64,000 bases of DNA, taken from positions 62,001-126,000 of the forward strand of contig NZ_FNDR01000012.1 in the NCBI RefSeq assembly GCF_900099805.1, given 5' to 3'. This document shows, piece by piece, positions 40,340 to 48,800 of this stretch (positions within the stretch are counted from its first letter, which is position 1; each line of letters begins with the position of its first letter). The notes under the pieces were generated by a model. It had not been told where the DNA came from. It ran no database searches and was given only the letters and a program-made list of their open reading frames with translations. The translations under genes were made by a program, and so were the position numbers. The stretch comes from Variovorax sp. OV700. GTDB lineage: Bacteria > Pseudomonadota > Gammaproteobacteria > Burkholderiales > Burkholderiaceae_C.

Positions 40340-41968
40340 ATGAACACCTGGACCATACGACAGCGCATTCTTGCCAGCTTCGCGGCCGTGCTGGCACTGA
40401 TGATCGTCATGGGCGCTGTTGCCCATGCCTGCCTCGCGCGCGTGGCGGAGGACGCGACCGTCATCCAGAAGGATGCCGTGCCGGGGATGGCGGTCAGCGG
40501 CCAGCTGAAAGCCGCGTGGCTCGACAATTTCGCGCTCACGCAGAAGCACGTTCTCGAAACCGAGGATGCCGAGATGCGCAGTGTCGACGCGCAGCTGCAG
40601 GCCAGCCGGGCCAATATCGAGAAGCTGTCCCGCAGCTACGAAGCCACCATCTTCACGGCCAAGGACCGGGAGAACTTCGACGCATTCCTGAACCTTCGCG
40701 CGCCCTATCTGCGTGTGCAGGAAGACGTTCTGCGGTTGAGCACGGAAAACAAGACCCCCGAGGCTCGCGCGTTGCTGCACAACCAGCTCGATCCGCAGTT
40801 CGCAAAAATCCGTACCGCCCTTCAGGCCGTTGCCGACTTCAACACCTCGAATGGCGAGGAGGCCGCCCGGCAGATCATGGGGGCGGTGACGACTGCCACA
40901 GTGTCCATCGTGATCAGTCTTGCCGCTGCCCTTCTGCTCGCGCTGGCGCTCGGCTACGCGCTGCTGCAGTCGATCACCCGGCCGCTGGGCCGCTTGCTCA
41001 CGGCCGCCGATGCGATCAGCACCGGCGACTTCACCCAGCGCCTGGACCTGGAGCGGCGCGACGAGTTCGGCACGCTGGCGCAGGGGTTCAATCGCATGAC
41101 GGAGCAGCTGACGGTGCTGTTCGGCCAGGTGCAGAAGTCCGGCATCCAGGTCAACACCTCCGCGACCGAGATTGCCGCCACGTCCAAGGAGCAGCAAGCC
41201 ACCGCCAGCGAGATCGCCGCCACCACCACCGAGATCGGCGCCACGTCGCGGGAGATTTCCGCCACCTCGCGCGAGCTGGTGCGGACCATGAGCGAGGTGT
41301 CGGAGGTGGCCGAGGAAACCGCCACGCTGGCGGGCGGTGGGCAGGAAGGCCTTTTGCGCATGGGCGAGACCATGCACAAGGTGATGGAAGCCGTCGGGTC
41401 GATCAACGCGAAGCTTGCCGTGCTGAGCGAAAAGGCCGGCAACATCAACCAGGTCGTCACCACCATCACCAAGGTGGCGGACCAGACCAACCTGCTGTCG
41501 CTCAATGCGGCCATCGAGGCCGAGAAGGCCGGCGAATTCGGGCGCGGCTTTGGCGTGGTCGCAACCGAGATCCGCCGGCTCGCCGACCAGACGGCCGTGG
41601 CCACCTACGACATCGAGCAGATGGTCAAGGAGATCCAGTCGGCCGTGTCGGCCGGCGTCATGGGCATGGACAAGTTTTCGGAGGAGGTGCGCCGCGGCAT
41701 GCAGGAGGTGCAGCAGGTCGGCACGCAGCTGTCGCAAATCATCGCGCAGGTGCAGGCGCTGGCGCCGCGTTTCGTGGCGGTCAGCGAGGGCGTGCAGGCG
41801 CAGGCCACGGGTGCCGAGCAGATCAGCCAGGCGCTCACGCAGTTGAGCGAAGCCGCCCAGCAGACCGTCGATTCGCTGCGCCAGTCCGGCCAGGCGATCG
41901 ACGGCCTGCACCTGGCCGCCGGCGGTCTGCGCAGCGGAGTCTCGCGCTTCAAACTGGCGGAGGCGTGA
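40340..41968 (+). CDS. wspA: Methyl-accepting chemotaxis protein WspA
   Basis: A 542-residue membrane receptor and the first gene of the Wsp operon. It has one N-terminal transmembrane helix (residues ~8-30), a four-helix-bundle periplasmic sensor to ~185, and a second helix (TVSIVISLAAALLLALALGYALL). Then come a HAMP segment (SITRPLGRLLTAADAISTGDFTQRL) and a cytoplasmic signalling coiled coil. The hairpin tip TKVADQTNLLSLNAAIEAEKAGEFGRGFGVVATEIRRLAD is the CheA/CheW-contact region. In Pseudomonas, WspA senses surface-related stress and activates the WspE kinase. No strong ribosome site precedes the ATG. Confidence 0.93.
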   Translation: MNTWTIRQRILASFAAVLALMIVMGAVAHACLARVAEDATVIQKDAVPGMAVSGQLKAAWLDNFALTQKHVLETEDAEMRSVDAQLQASRANIEKLSRSYEATIFTAKDRENFDAFLNLRAPYLRVQEDVLRLSTENKTPEARALLHNQLDPQFAKIRTALQAVADFNTSNGEEAARQIMGAVTTATVSIVISLAAALLLALALGYALLQSITRPLGRLLTAADAISTGDFTQRLDLERRDEFGTLAQGFNRMTEQLTVLFGQVQKSGIQVNTSATEIAATSKEQQATASEIAATTTEIGATSREISATSRELVRTMSEVSEVAEETATLAGGGQEGLLRMGETMHKVMEAVGSINAKLAVLSEKAGNINQVVTTITKVADQTNLLSLNAAIEAEKAGEFGRGFGVVATEIRRLADQTAVATYDIEQMVKEIQSAVSAGVMGMDKFSEEVRRGMQEVQQVGTQLSQIIAQVQALAPRFVAVSEGVQAQATGAEQISQALTQLSEAAQQTVDSLRQSGQAIDGLHLAAGGLRSGVSRFKLAEA

Positions 41969-41988
41969 GGCAAGCGAGGGCCGGCCAG

Positions 41989-42453
41989 ATGCTGTTCCTC
42001 CTTTTTCAACTCGGCACTGAACGCTACGCGCTCGACGCGGGCCAGGTCGTCGCCGTGCTGCCGCGGCTCGGCGTGAAAGAAATCCCCCACGCGCCCCCCG
42101 CGGTGGCCGGCCTGTGCCACTACCGCGGGAGCCCGGCCCCGGTGATCGACCTCGGCCAACTGGCGCTCGGCCGCCCCTCGGCAACCCGCCTGAGCACGCG
42201 CATCGTGCTCGTGAATTTTCCTGATCCGACCCACGGGCCCCACCTGCTGGGCCTCCTGGCCGAACGCGCGACCGAAACGCTGCGGCGCGATGAAGGCGAC
42301 TTCGTTCCGGCGGGTGTCAGCATCGATGCGGCGTCCTACCTGGGCCCGGTCACAGCCGACGCGCGAGGGTTGATCCAGCGCATCGAGGTGCAGCACCTGC
42401 TGCCGCCGGCGCTGCAGGCGCTGCTGTTCAAAAACGAGGCGATGCCAGCGTGA
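41989..42453 (+). CDS. wspB: CheW-like coupling protein WspB
   Basis: A 154-residue CheW-domain protein that links receptor and kinase. It opens with MLFLLFQLGTERYALDAGQVVAVLPRL and contains the CheW HYRGSPAPVIDLGQL core. GAGG lies ~9 bases before the ATG at 41989; a GTG at 41965 overlapping the wspA stop would add eight residues. Its stop is fused to the wspC start (TGATG). Position and size match wspB of the Pseudomonas operon. Confidence 0.9.
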   Translation: MLFLLFQLGTERYALDAGQVVAVLPRLGVKEIPHAPPAVAGLCHYRGSPAPVIDLGQLALGRPSATRLSTRIVLVNFPDPTHGPHLLGLLAERATETLRRDEGDFVPAGVSIDAASYLGPVTADARGLIQRIEVQHLLPPALQALLFKNEAMPA

Positions 42454-43715
42454 TGGACGTCGCTCCGTTCGAGCAGCTGCTGAAGCAGGCAATGGGCCTG
42501 GACGCCGCCTCGATCGGCTCGGCCGTCGTCCGGCGCGCGGTACAGGAGCGCCTGGCCGCCTGCCAGCTGCCGGATGCACAAGCCTATTGGGAGCGGCTCG
42601 GCAGTTCGGCGCCCGAGTTGCAGGAACTCATCGAGGCCGTGGTCGTTCCGGAAACCTGGTTCTTCCGCGATCCTGCGTCCTTCGCGGCGCTGGCACGCCT
42701 GGTTGGCGAAGGCGGGCGCGCCAAGCAGGGGCTGATGGATCTACGTCTGCTGAGCGTGCCGTGCGCGACGGGAGAAGAGCCTTACTCGATGGCCATGGCG
42801 CTGCTGGATGCCGGTTTTCCGGAAAGCGCCTTGCGTATCGACGCCGTCGACATCAGCACCCGCGCGCTGGTGCGGGCACAGCGTGCCGTGTACGGCCGCA
42901 ACTCGTTTCGCGGCAGCGACCTGGCGTTCCGGGATCGCTACTTCGTCGAAACCGCCGGCGGCCATAGTCCTGTGGACGAGGTGCGCCGGCCGGTGCGATT
43001 CCGGCATGGCAACCTGCTGGAGGGCCTCATGGTCGAGGCGGAACTCTACGACGTCATCTTTTGCCGCAACGTGCTGATCTACTTCGATCGCGCCACGCAG
43101 GATCGCGCCATCGCGGTGTTGAATCGGCTGCTCAAGCCGCGCGGCTGGCTGTTCGTCGGTCCGTCGGAAACGGCCTTGCTGTCGGACCACGGCTTCATCT
43201 CCGCGAGGCTTCCGCTCGCGTTCGCCTTCCACAAAGGGCCGCCGGCTGTCGGCGACACGAAGATGCTGCGCGCGGTGCATGCGCCTGACACACCCGTGCG
43301 CAGGCCGAAGCCAGTGGCCGCGGCCCCATTTCCATCCGCCGCCCGGCCCCGACTCGTTCCCACGCCTGCCGCGAGGCCCCGGCTAGCGGCGCCGGCCGAG
43401 GCGCCGACCGGCATCGATAACGCGCGGCGCCTTGCCGACCAGGGGCACCTGGCCGAAGCTGCGGCACATTGCGAGGCGCACCTGCGCCAACACGGTCCTT
43501 CGGCCGAGGTGTTTCACCTGCTCGGCCTGGTGCGCGACGCGAGCGGCAACGCGGAAGATGCGGCCCACCAGTACCGCAAGGCGCTTTACCTGGAGCCCGA
43601 CCATCACGAGGCGCTGATCCATCTCGCGCTGCTGCTGCGCAAGCGCGGCGACGAGGCCGGTGCGCAGCGCCTGCAGCGGCGCGCGAGCCGGCTGCACCAG
43701 GGCGGCGGGGCCTGA
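42453..43715 (+). CDS. wspC: CheR-type methyltransferase WspC with TPR tail
   Basis: A 420-residue protein that methylates the WspA receptor using S-adenosylmethionine. The CheR domain spans residues ~1-260: VVPETWFFRDPASF, the SAM-binding segment SVPCATGEEPYSMAMALLD, IDAVDISTRAL, and IFCRNVLIYFD. A Pro/Ala-rich linker (about 275-310) leads to a C-terminal TPR-like region (NARRLADQGHLAEAAAHCEAHLRQHG, HYRKALYLEPDHHEALIHLALLLRKRGD with Q for H at the first position). CheR plus TPR is the WspC arrangement. A GTG three bases upstream is an alternative start. Confidence 0.92.
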   Translation: MDVAPFEQLLKQAMGLDAASIGSAVVRRAVQERLAACQLPDAQAYWERLGSSAPELQELIEAVVVPETWFFRDPASFAALARLVGEGGRAKQGLMDLRLLSVPCATGEEPYSMAMALLDAGFPESALRIDAVDISTRALVRAQRAVYGRNSFRGSDLAFRDRYFVETAGGHSPVDEVRRPVRFRHGNLLEGLMVEAELYDVIFCRNVLIYFDRATQDRAIAVLNRLLKPRGWLFVGPSETALLSDHGFISARLPLAFAFHKGPPAVGDTKMLRAVHAPDTPVRRPKPVAAAPFPSAARPRLVPTPAARPRLAAPAEAPTGIDNARRLADQGHLAEAAAHCEAHLRQHGPSAEVFHLLGLVRDASGNAEDAAHQYRKALYLEPDHHEALIHLALLLRKRGDEAGAQRLQRRASRLHQGGGA

Positions 43716-43718
43716 TCG

Positions 43719-44417
43719 ATGAATGCCGCACCGATGCTTGCCGAAGGCTACGGGCATGCCGCCATCGACGATTGCTGGAATCGCATCGGCGTGCAGGGCG
43801 ACGGCACCTGCCCACAACTCAAGCAGCACGTGCACTGCAACCGGTGTCCCGTCCATGGCGCTGCCGCACTGGCCCTGCTGGACCGGGAGGCGCCGCCCGA
43901 CTACCTTGCCGAGTGCACGCGCCACATGGCGCAGGCGCCCAAGGCCGGTCAGGCCAACGTGGACTCGGCGATCGTCTTTCGCATCGGGACCGAATGGCTG
44001 GCGCTGCCGACGCAGGTCTTGCTGGAAGTTGCGGCCCTGCCTCCGATCCATTCGCTGCCCGGGCGGCGCGGAGGCATCGTGCAGGGCGTGGCCAACGTGC
44101 GCGGCGAACTGCTGGTCTGCGTGCTGCTCGGCAGCATGCTGGGCCTGGCGCGCGCCACTGAGGCGGGGCACGCACGGCAGCGCGAGGCGTTGCGGCGCCT
44201 GGTGGTGATTGGCGTCGACGGCCAGCGGCTCGGCTTCGCAGTCGACGAGATGCATGGCATCGCGCGCTTCGATCCCGGCACGCTGAAGGAGGTGCCGGCC
44301 ACCGTCGCCCGCGCCACCGCCCCTTACTCGAAGGCGATCCTCGCGTGGCACGAGCATTCGGTCGGCCTGCTCGACGAGCAATTGCTGTTCTACACACTTC
44401 ACCGGAGCCTGGCGTGA
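43719..44417 (+). CDS. wspD: CheW-like coupling protein WspD
   Basis: A 232-residue protein with a ~85-residue N-terminal extension before a CheW domain. The extension has a Cys-rich stretch, DGTCPQLKQHVHCNRCPVHG, followed by the dispersed Cys of LAECTRH. The CheW part reads IVFRIGTEWLALPTQVLLEVAALPPIHSLPGRRGGIVQGVANVRGELLVCVLL. The longer N-terminus is typical of WspD as opposed to WspB. The wspE GTG start overlaps its stop codon. Confidence 0.92.
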   Translation: MNAAPMLAEGYGHAAIDDCWNRIGVQGDGTCPQLKQHVHCNRCPVHGAAALALLDREAPPDYLAECTRHMAQAPKAGQANVDSAIVFRIGTEWLALPTQVLLEVAALPPIHSLPGRRGGIVQGVANVRGELLVCVLLGSMLGLARATEAGHARQREALRRLVVIGVDGQRLGFAVDEMHGIARFDPGTLKEVPATVARATAPYSKAILAWHEHSVGLLDEQLLFYTLHRSLA

Positions 44418-45412
44418 CCGCCAAGGATCTCAGCGAACTGTCGATGCTGGAGCTGTTCCGCGTCGAGGTCGAGAACCAGGCGCCCCTGCTGACAGCGGGG
44501 CTGCTCGCACTGGAGCGGGACCCGGAGGCGGCCGATCAGCTGGAGGCCTGCATGCGCGCAGCCCATTCGCTCAAGGGCGCCGCGCGCATCGTCGACATCG
44601 CCGCCGCGGTCGGCGTGGCCCACGCCATGGAAGACTGCTTCGTGGCTGCGCAGGAGGGCAGGCTGCGATTGCGCCAGGACCACATCGACCTGCTGCTCGG
44701 CGGCGTGGACCTGCTCGCGCGCTTTGCCCATTCCTCGGAGATGGAGCCGCTCGACTCGCCGCAGGTGAAGGCATTCGCCCTGGCGCTGGAAAGCGCAATG
44801 CAGGACGACGGCATGAGCGATCCGGCGCCGGACGCGGCGGCGCCGGCATCCGAAGAGGCGCTCCTGAGGGCGCCTGCCGCCATGGCCGAAAGCGCCGCCC
44901 AGGACCGCGTGGTGCGCGTCAGCGCCGACAACCTTAACCGGCTGCTCGGCCTGGCCGGCGAATCGCTGGTGGCGGCGCGCTGGCTTCGGCCCTTCGCAGA
45001 CTCCTTGCTGCGGCTCAAGCGGCTGCAGCACGAGGCGGTGCAAAGGCTCGACGCGCTTCACGACCACGCCGCCGCGCCGACGGCATCTCCGGAAGAGCGC
45101 ACCCGGATTGCACTGGACGAGATCAAGCGGCGCGTCGTCGAGTGCGAGCAGTTGCTGGCAGAGGGGCTCGCCGACGTGGAGACATTCGAGCGGCGCTCGG
45201 CCGACCTGTCGCGCCGGCTGTACGACGAGGCGGTGGCCTGCCGCATGCGGCCCTTCGCCGACGGCGTCCATGCCACGCATGCTGCGCGACCTCGGCCGCT
45301 CGCTCGGCAAGCAGGTCCGGCTCGAGATCGTCGGTGCCGCAACGCCGGTGGACCGCGACGTGCTCGAGCGGCTGGATGCACCGCTCGGCCACCTGCTGCG
45401 CAATGCGATTGA
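44414..45412 (+). CDS. WspE N-terminal fragment (Hpt and dimerisation part)
   Basis: The open frame from the GTG start to the premature stop, 332 codons. About 285 residues are genuine WspE sequence: the Hpt domain (residues 1-115), an Ala/Pro linker, and the helical region up to RMRPFADGV. The last ~45 residues, from THAARPRPLARQAG onward, are out-of-frame translation. Without the ATPase this piece could not autophosphorylate. Confidence 0.6.
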   Translation: MTAKDLSELSMLELFRVEVENQAPLLTAGLLALERDPEAADQLEACMRAAHSLKGAARIVDIAAAVGVAHAMEDCFVAAQEGRLRLRQDHIDLLLGGVDLLARFAHSSEMEPLDSPQVKAFALALESAMQDDGMSDPAPDAAAPASEEALLRAPAAMAESAAQDRVVRVSADNLNRLLGLAGESLVAARWLRPFADSLLRLKRLQHEAVQRLDALHDHAAAPTASPEERTRIALDEIKRRVVECEQLLAEGLADVETFERRSADLSRRLYDEAVACRMRPFADGVHATHAARPRPLARQAGPARDRRCRNAGGPRRARAAGCTARPPAAQCD

Positions 45413-46649
45413 CCACGGCATCGAATCGCCGGAGCAGCGCCGTGCCGCGGGCAAGCCCGCGGAAGGCATCGTCCGGCTCGAAGCGCGCCACAGCGCCGGT
45501 GCGCTGGAGATCTCCGTCTCCGACGACGGGCGGGGCATTTCGCTCGACGCCATGCGCCGCGCCGTGGTCGAACGCAATCACACCAAGGCCGAGCTTGCGG
45601 CCGAGCTGTCGGAGGCCGAACTGTTGGAGTTCCTGTTCCTGCCCGGCTTCACGCTCAGCAATCGCGTCACCGATATGTCGGGCCGCGGCGTCGGGCTGGA
45701 TGCCGTGCAGGACATGGTGAAGCAGGTGCGCGGCAGCGTGCGCGTGTCGACAGAGGCCGGGAAGGGCACGCGGTTCCAGCTGCAATTGCCGCTCACGCTC
45801 TCGGTCGTGCGCACCTTGCTTGCGGACGTCGGCGGCGAGCCCTATGCCTTTCCGCTGGCCCGCATCGTCCGCGCCTCGAAGGTCGCGCCCGGGCAGGTCG
45901 AAATGCTCGAAGGTCGGCAGCACATCGAGGTCGACGGACGGCGCATCGGACTCGTGACCGCACACCAGATCCTGCAGACGGAGGAGCCCCAGGCCGCCGG
46001 CGGCGACCTGGCGGTGGTCGTCATCGGCGACCACGCCGAAACCTATGGCGTGGTGGTGGACCGCTTTCTCGGTGAGCGCGAGCTCGTGGTGCACGCACTC
46101 GATCCGCGCCTGGGCAAGATCAAGGACATCAGCGCCGGTGCGTTGATGGAAGACGGCTCGCCGGTGCTCATCATCGACGTCGAGGACATGATCCGCTCGG
46201 TGCAGAAGCTCATCGCATCCGGCCATCTGAGCCAGGCCCAGCCGGGCCATGCCGCGGTCGATGGAAGAAGGCGCAAGCGCGTGCTGGTGGTCGACGACTC
46301 GCTGACGGTGCGCGAGCTCGAACGCAAGCTGCTCGCGCAGCACGGTTACGAGGTCGAGGTGGCCGTCGACGGCATGGACGGCTGGAACGCCGTGCGCACC
46401 GGCCACTTCGACCTGCTGGTGACCGACGTCGACATGCCGCGCATGGACGGCATCGAACTGGTGGGCCTGGTCAAGAAGAACCCCAACCTGAAAGCCCTGC
46501 CAGTCATGATCATGTCGTACAAGGACCGCGCCGAAGATCACCGCCGCGGGCTGGAGGCCGGCGCCGACCATTACCTGACCAAGGGCAGCTTTCACGACGA
46601 GACGCTGCTCCAGGCGGTGGTCGACCTCATCGGCGAGGCCGTCGCATGA
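45270..46649 (+). CDS. WspE C-terminal fragment (HATPase, CheW, receiver)
   Basis: The downstream frame can restart at ATG 45270 (MPRMLRDLGRSLGKQ) to give 459 residues: the HATPase_c domain, a CheW-like regulatory domain, and a receiver domain with VLVVDDSLTVRELERKLL, the phosphoacceptor Asp in LLVTDVDMPRMDG and the conserved Lys in HYLTKGSF. No ribosome site precedes the ATG. If made, it would lack the phosphotransfer His and most of the dimerisation region. Its stop overlaps wspF (ATGA). Confidence 0.55.
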   Translation: MPRMLRDLGRSLGKQVRLEIVGAATPVDRDVLERLDAPLGHLLRNAIDHGIESPEQRRAAGKPAEGIVRLEARHSAGALEISVSDDGRGISLDAMRRAVVERNHTKAELAAELSEAELLEFLFLPGFTLSNRVTDMSGRGVGLDAVQDMVKQVRGSVRVSTEAGKGTRFQLQLPLTLSVVRTLLADVGGEPYAFPLARIVRASKVAPGQVEMLEGRQHIEVDGRRIGLVTAHQILQTEEPQAAGGDLAVVVIGDHAETYGVVVDRFLGERELVVHALDPRLGKIKDISAGALMEDGSPVLIIDVEDMIRSVQKLIASGHLSQAQPGHAAVDGRRRKRVLVVDDSLTVRELERKLLAQHGYEVEVAVDGMDGWNAVRTGHFDLLVTDVDMPRMDGIELVGLVKKNPNLKALPVMIMSYKDRAEDHRRGLEAGADHYLTKGSFHDETLLQAVVDLIGEAVA

Positions 46650-47685
46650 AGATCGCCATCGTCAATGACCTGCCGATGGCGGTGGAGGCTCTTCGGCGCG
46701 TGCTGGCGCTGCGGCCTGAGCACCACGTGGTCTGGGTGGCCGAGAACGGCGCAGAGGCCGTGCAGCGCTGCGCAGAATTGAGGCCGGACCTCATCCTCAT
46801 GGACCTGCTGATGCCTGCAATGGACGGCGTGGAGGCCACGCGCCGCATCATGTCCGCGACGCCGTGCGCCATCCTGCTCGTGACCGCCGACATGGGCGCC
46901 AACACCTCCCGCATCTTCGAGGCGATGGGCCACGGGGCGCTCGATGTGGTCGATGCGCCGGCCATCGGCAACGGTGACCCGCGGACCGGCGCCGCGGCCG
47001 TGCTGGCAAAGATCGAGATCATCGCCCGGCTGATCGGCGACCGCCGCCCGTCCACTGCGACCGGCGGCGCGGAAGTCGCGACGGAACCTGGAGCGCGCCG
47101 GCCGGAACGCCTGGTTGCCATTGGCGCGTCGGCGGGCGGGCCGGCGGCGCTGGCCACGTTGCTGCGCGGGCTGCCGGCCGACTTTCCGGTGGCTATCGTC
47201 ATCGTCCAGCATGTCGACGAGCAGTTTGCCGCCGGCATGGCGCACTGGCTGTCGCAGCATTCGGCGCTGCCCGTCGAGCTGGCCCGGGAGGGCGATCGGC
47301 CATCTCCCGGCAGGGTGCTGCTGGCGGCGACCAATGACCATCTGCGGCTGGTCTCGCGCGAGCGGCTCGCCTACACGCGCGCCCCGCAAAGCTATGTGTA
47401 CCGCCCGTCGGTCGACGTGTTCTTTCACAGCGCCTGCACGCTGTGGCGCGGCGAGGTCGTCGGCGTGCTGCTGACCGGCATGGGGCGCGATGGTGCGCAT
47501 GGCCTGAAAGCCTTGCGCGACAAGGGCCACTACACCATCGCGCAGGACCAGGCCAGCAGCGCCGTCTATGGCATGCCCAAGGCCGCCGTGGCGATGGATG
47601 CGGCGGTCGACGTGCTGCCGATCGAGGCGATTGCGGCGCAACTGTGCAATGTTCTTTCCACCCAGATCGAACCCGGGGGATCACC

Positions 47686-47689
<4 letters not shown>
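46646..47689 (+). CDS. wspF: CheB-type methylesterase WspF
   Basis: A 347-residue response-regulator methylesterase that removes methyl groups from WspA and so damps the pathway. The receiver domain has acidic residue Asp8 and phosphoacceptor Asp53 (DLILMDLLMP). The CheB domain shows the catalytic Ser in VAIGASAGGPAAL, His in VIVQHVDEQF and Asp in LTGMGRDGAHGLKALRDKG. Both ends overlap neighbours by four bases (ATGA). In Pseudomonas, loss of wspF locks the pathway on; here wspF looks intact. Confidence 0.94.
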
Positions 47690-48723
<1,034 letters not shown>

Positions 48724-48800
48724 CGGCGTCATCGTCGCTACATCGCGGTGTCACAGCCGCTTCGTACGCTGGGGGCCGTCTATAGAAACCGGACACCGCC

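Larger units (their letters stand above)
44414..46649 (+). pseudogene. wspE: wspE, hybrid CheA-type kinase/response regulator, split by a frameshift
   Basis: Read as one gene this would encode a ~744-residue hybrid kinase of normal WspE length. Frame 1 (GTG 44414) reads through the Hpt domain with the phosphoacceptor His51 in RAAHSLKGAAR, then on to RRLYDEAVACRMRPFADGVHA, and then turns into an unrelated Arg/Pro-rich tail ending at 45412. The continuation PRMLRDLGRSLGKQVRLEI is in frame +1 from about 45273. It carries the ATPase N-box (HLLRNAIDHGIE), G-boxes (SDDGRGIS, GRGVGLDAV), a CheW domain and a receiver domain. Related kinases have about two residues between the two halves (DGV-x-G/H-F-PRM), so a 5-nt deletion or equivalent fits. 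It could be a true mutation or a sequence error. Confidence 0.82.
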
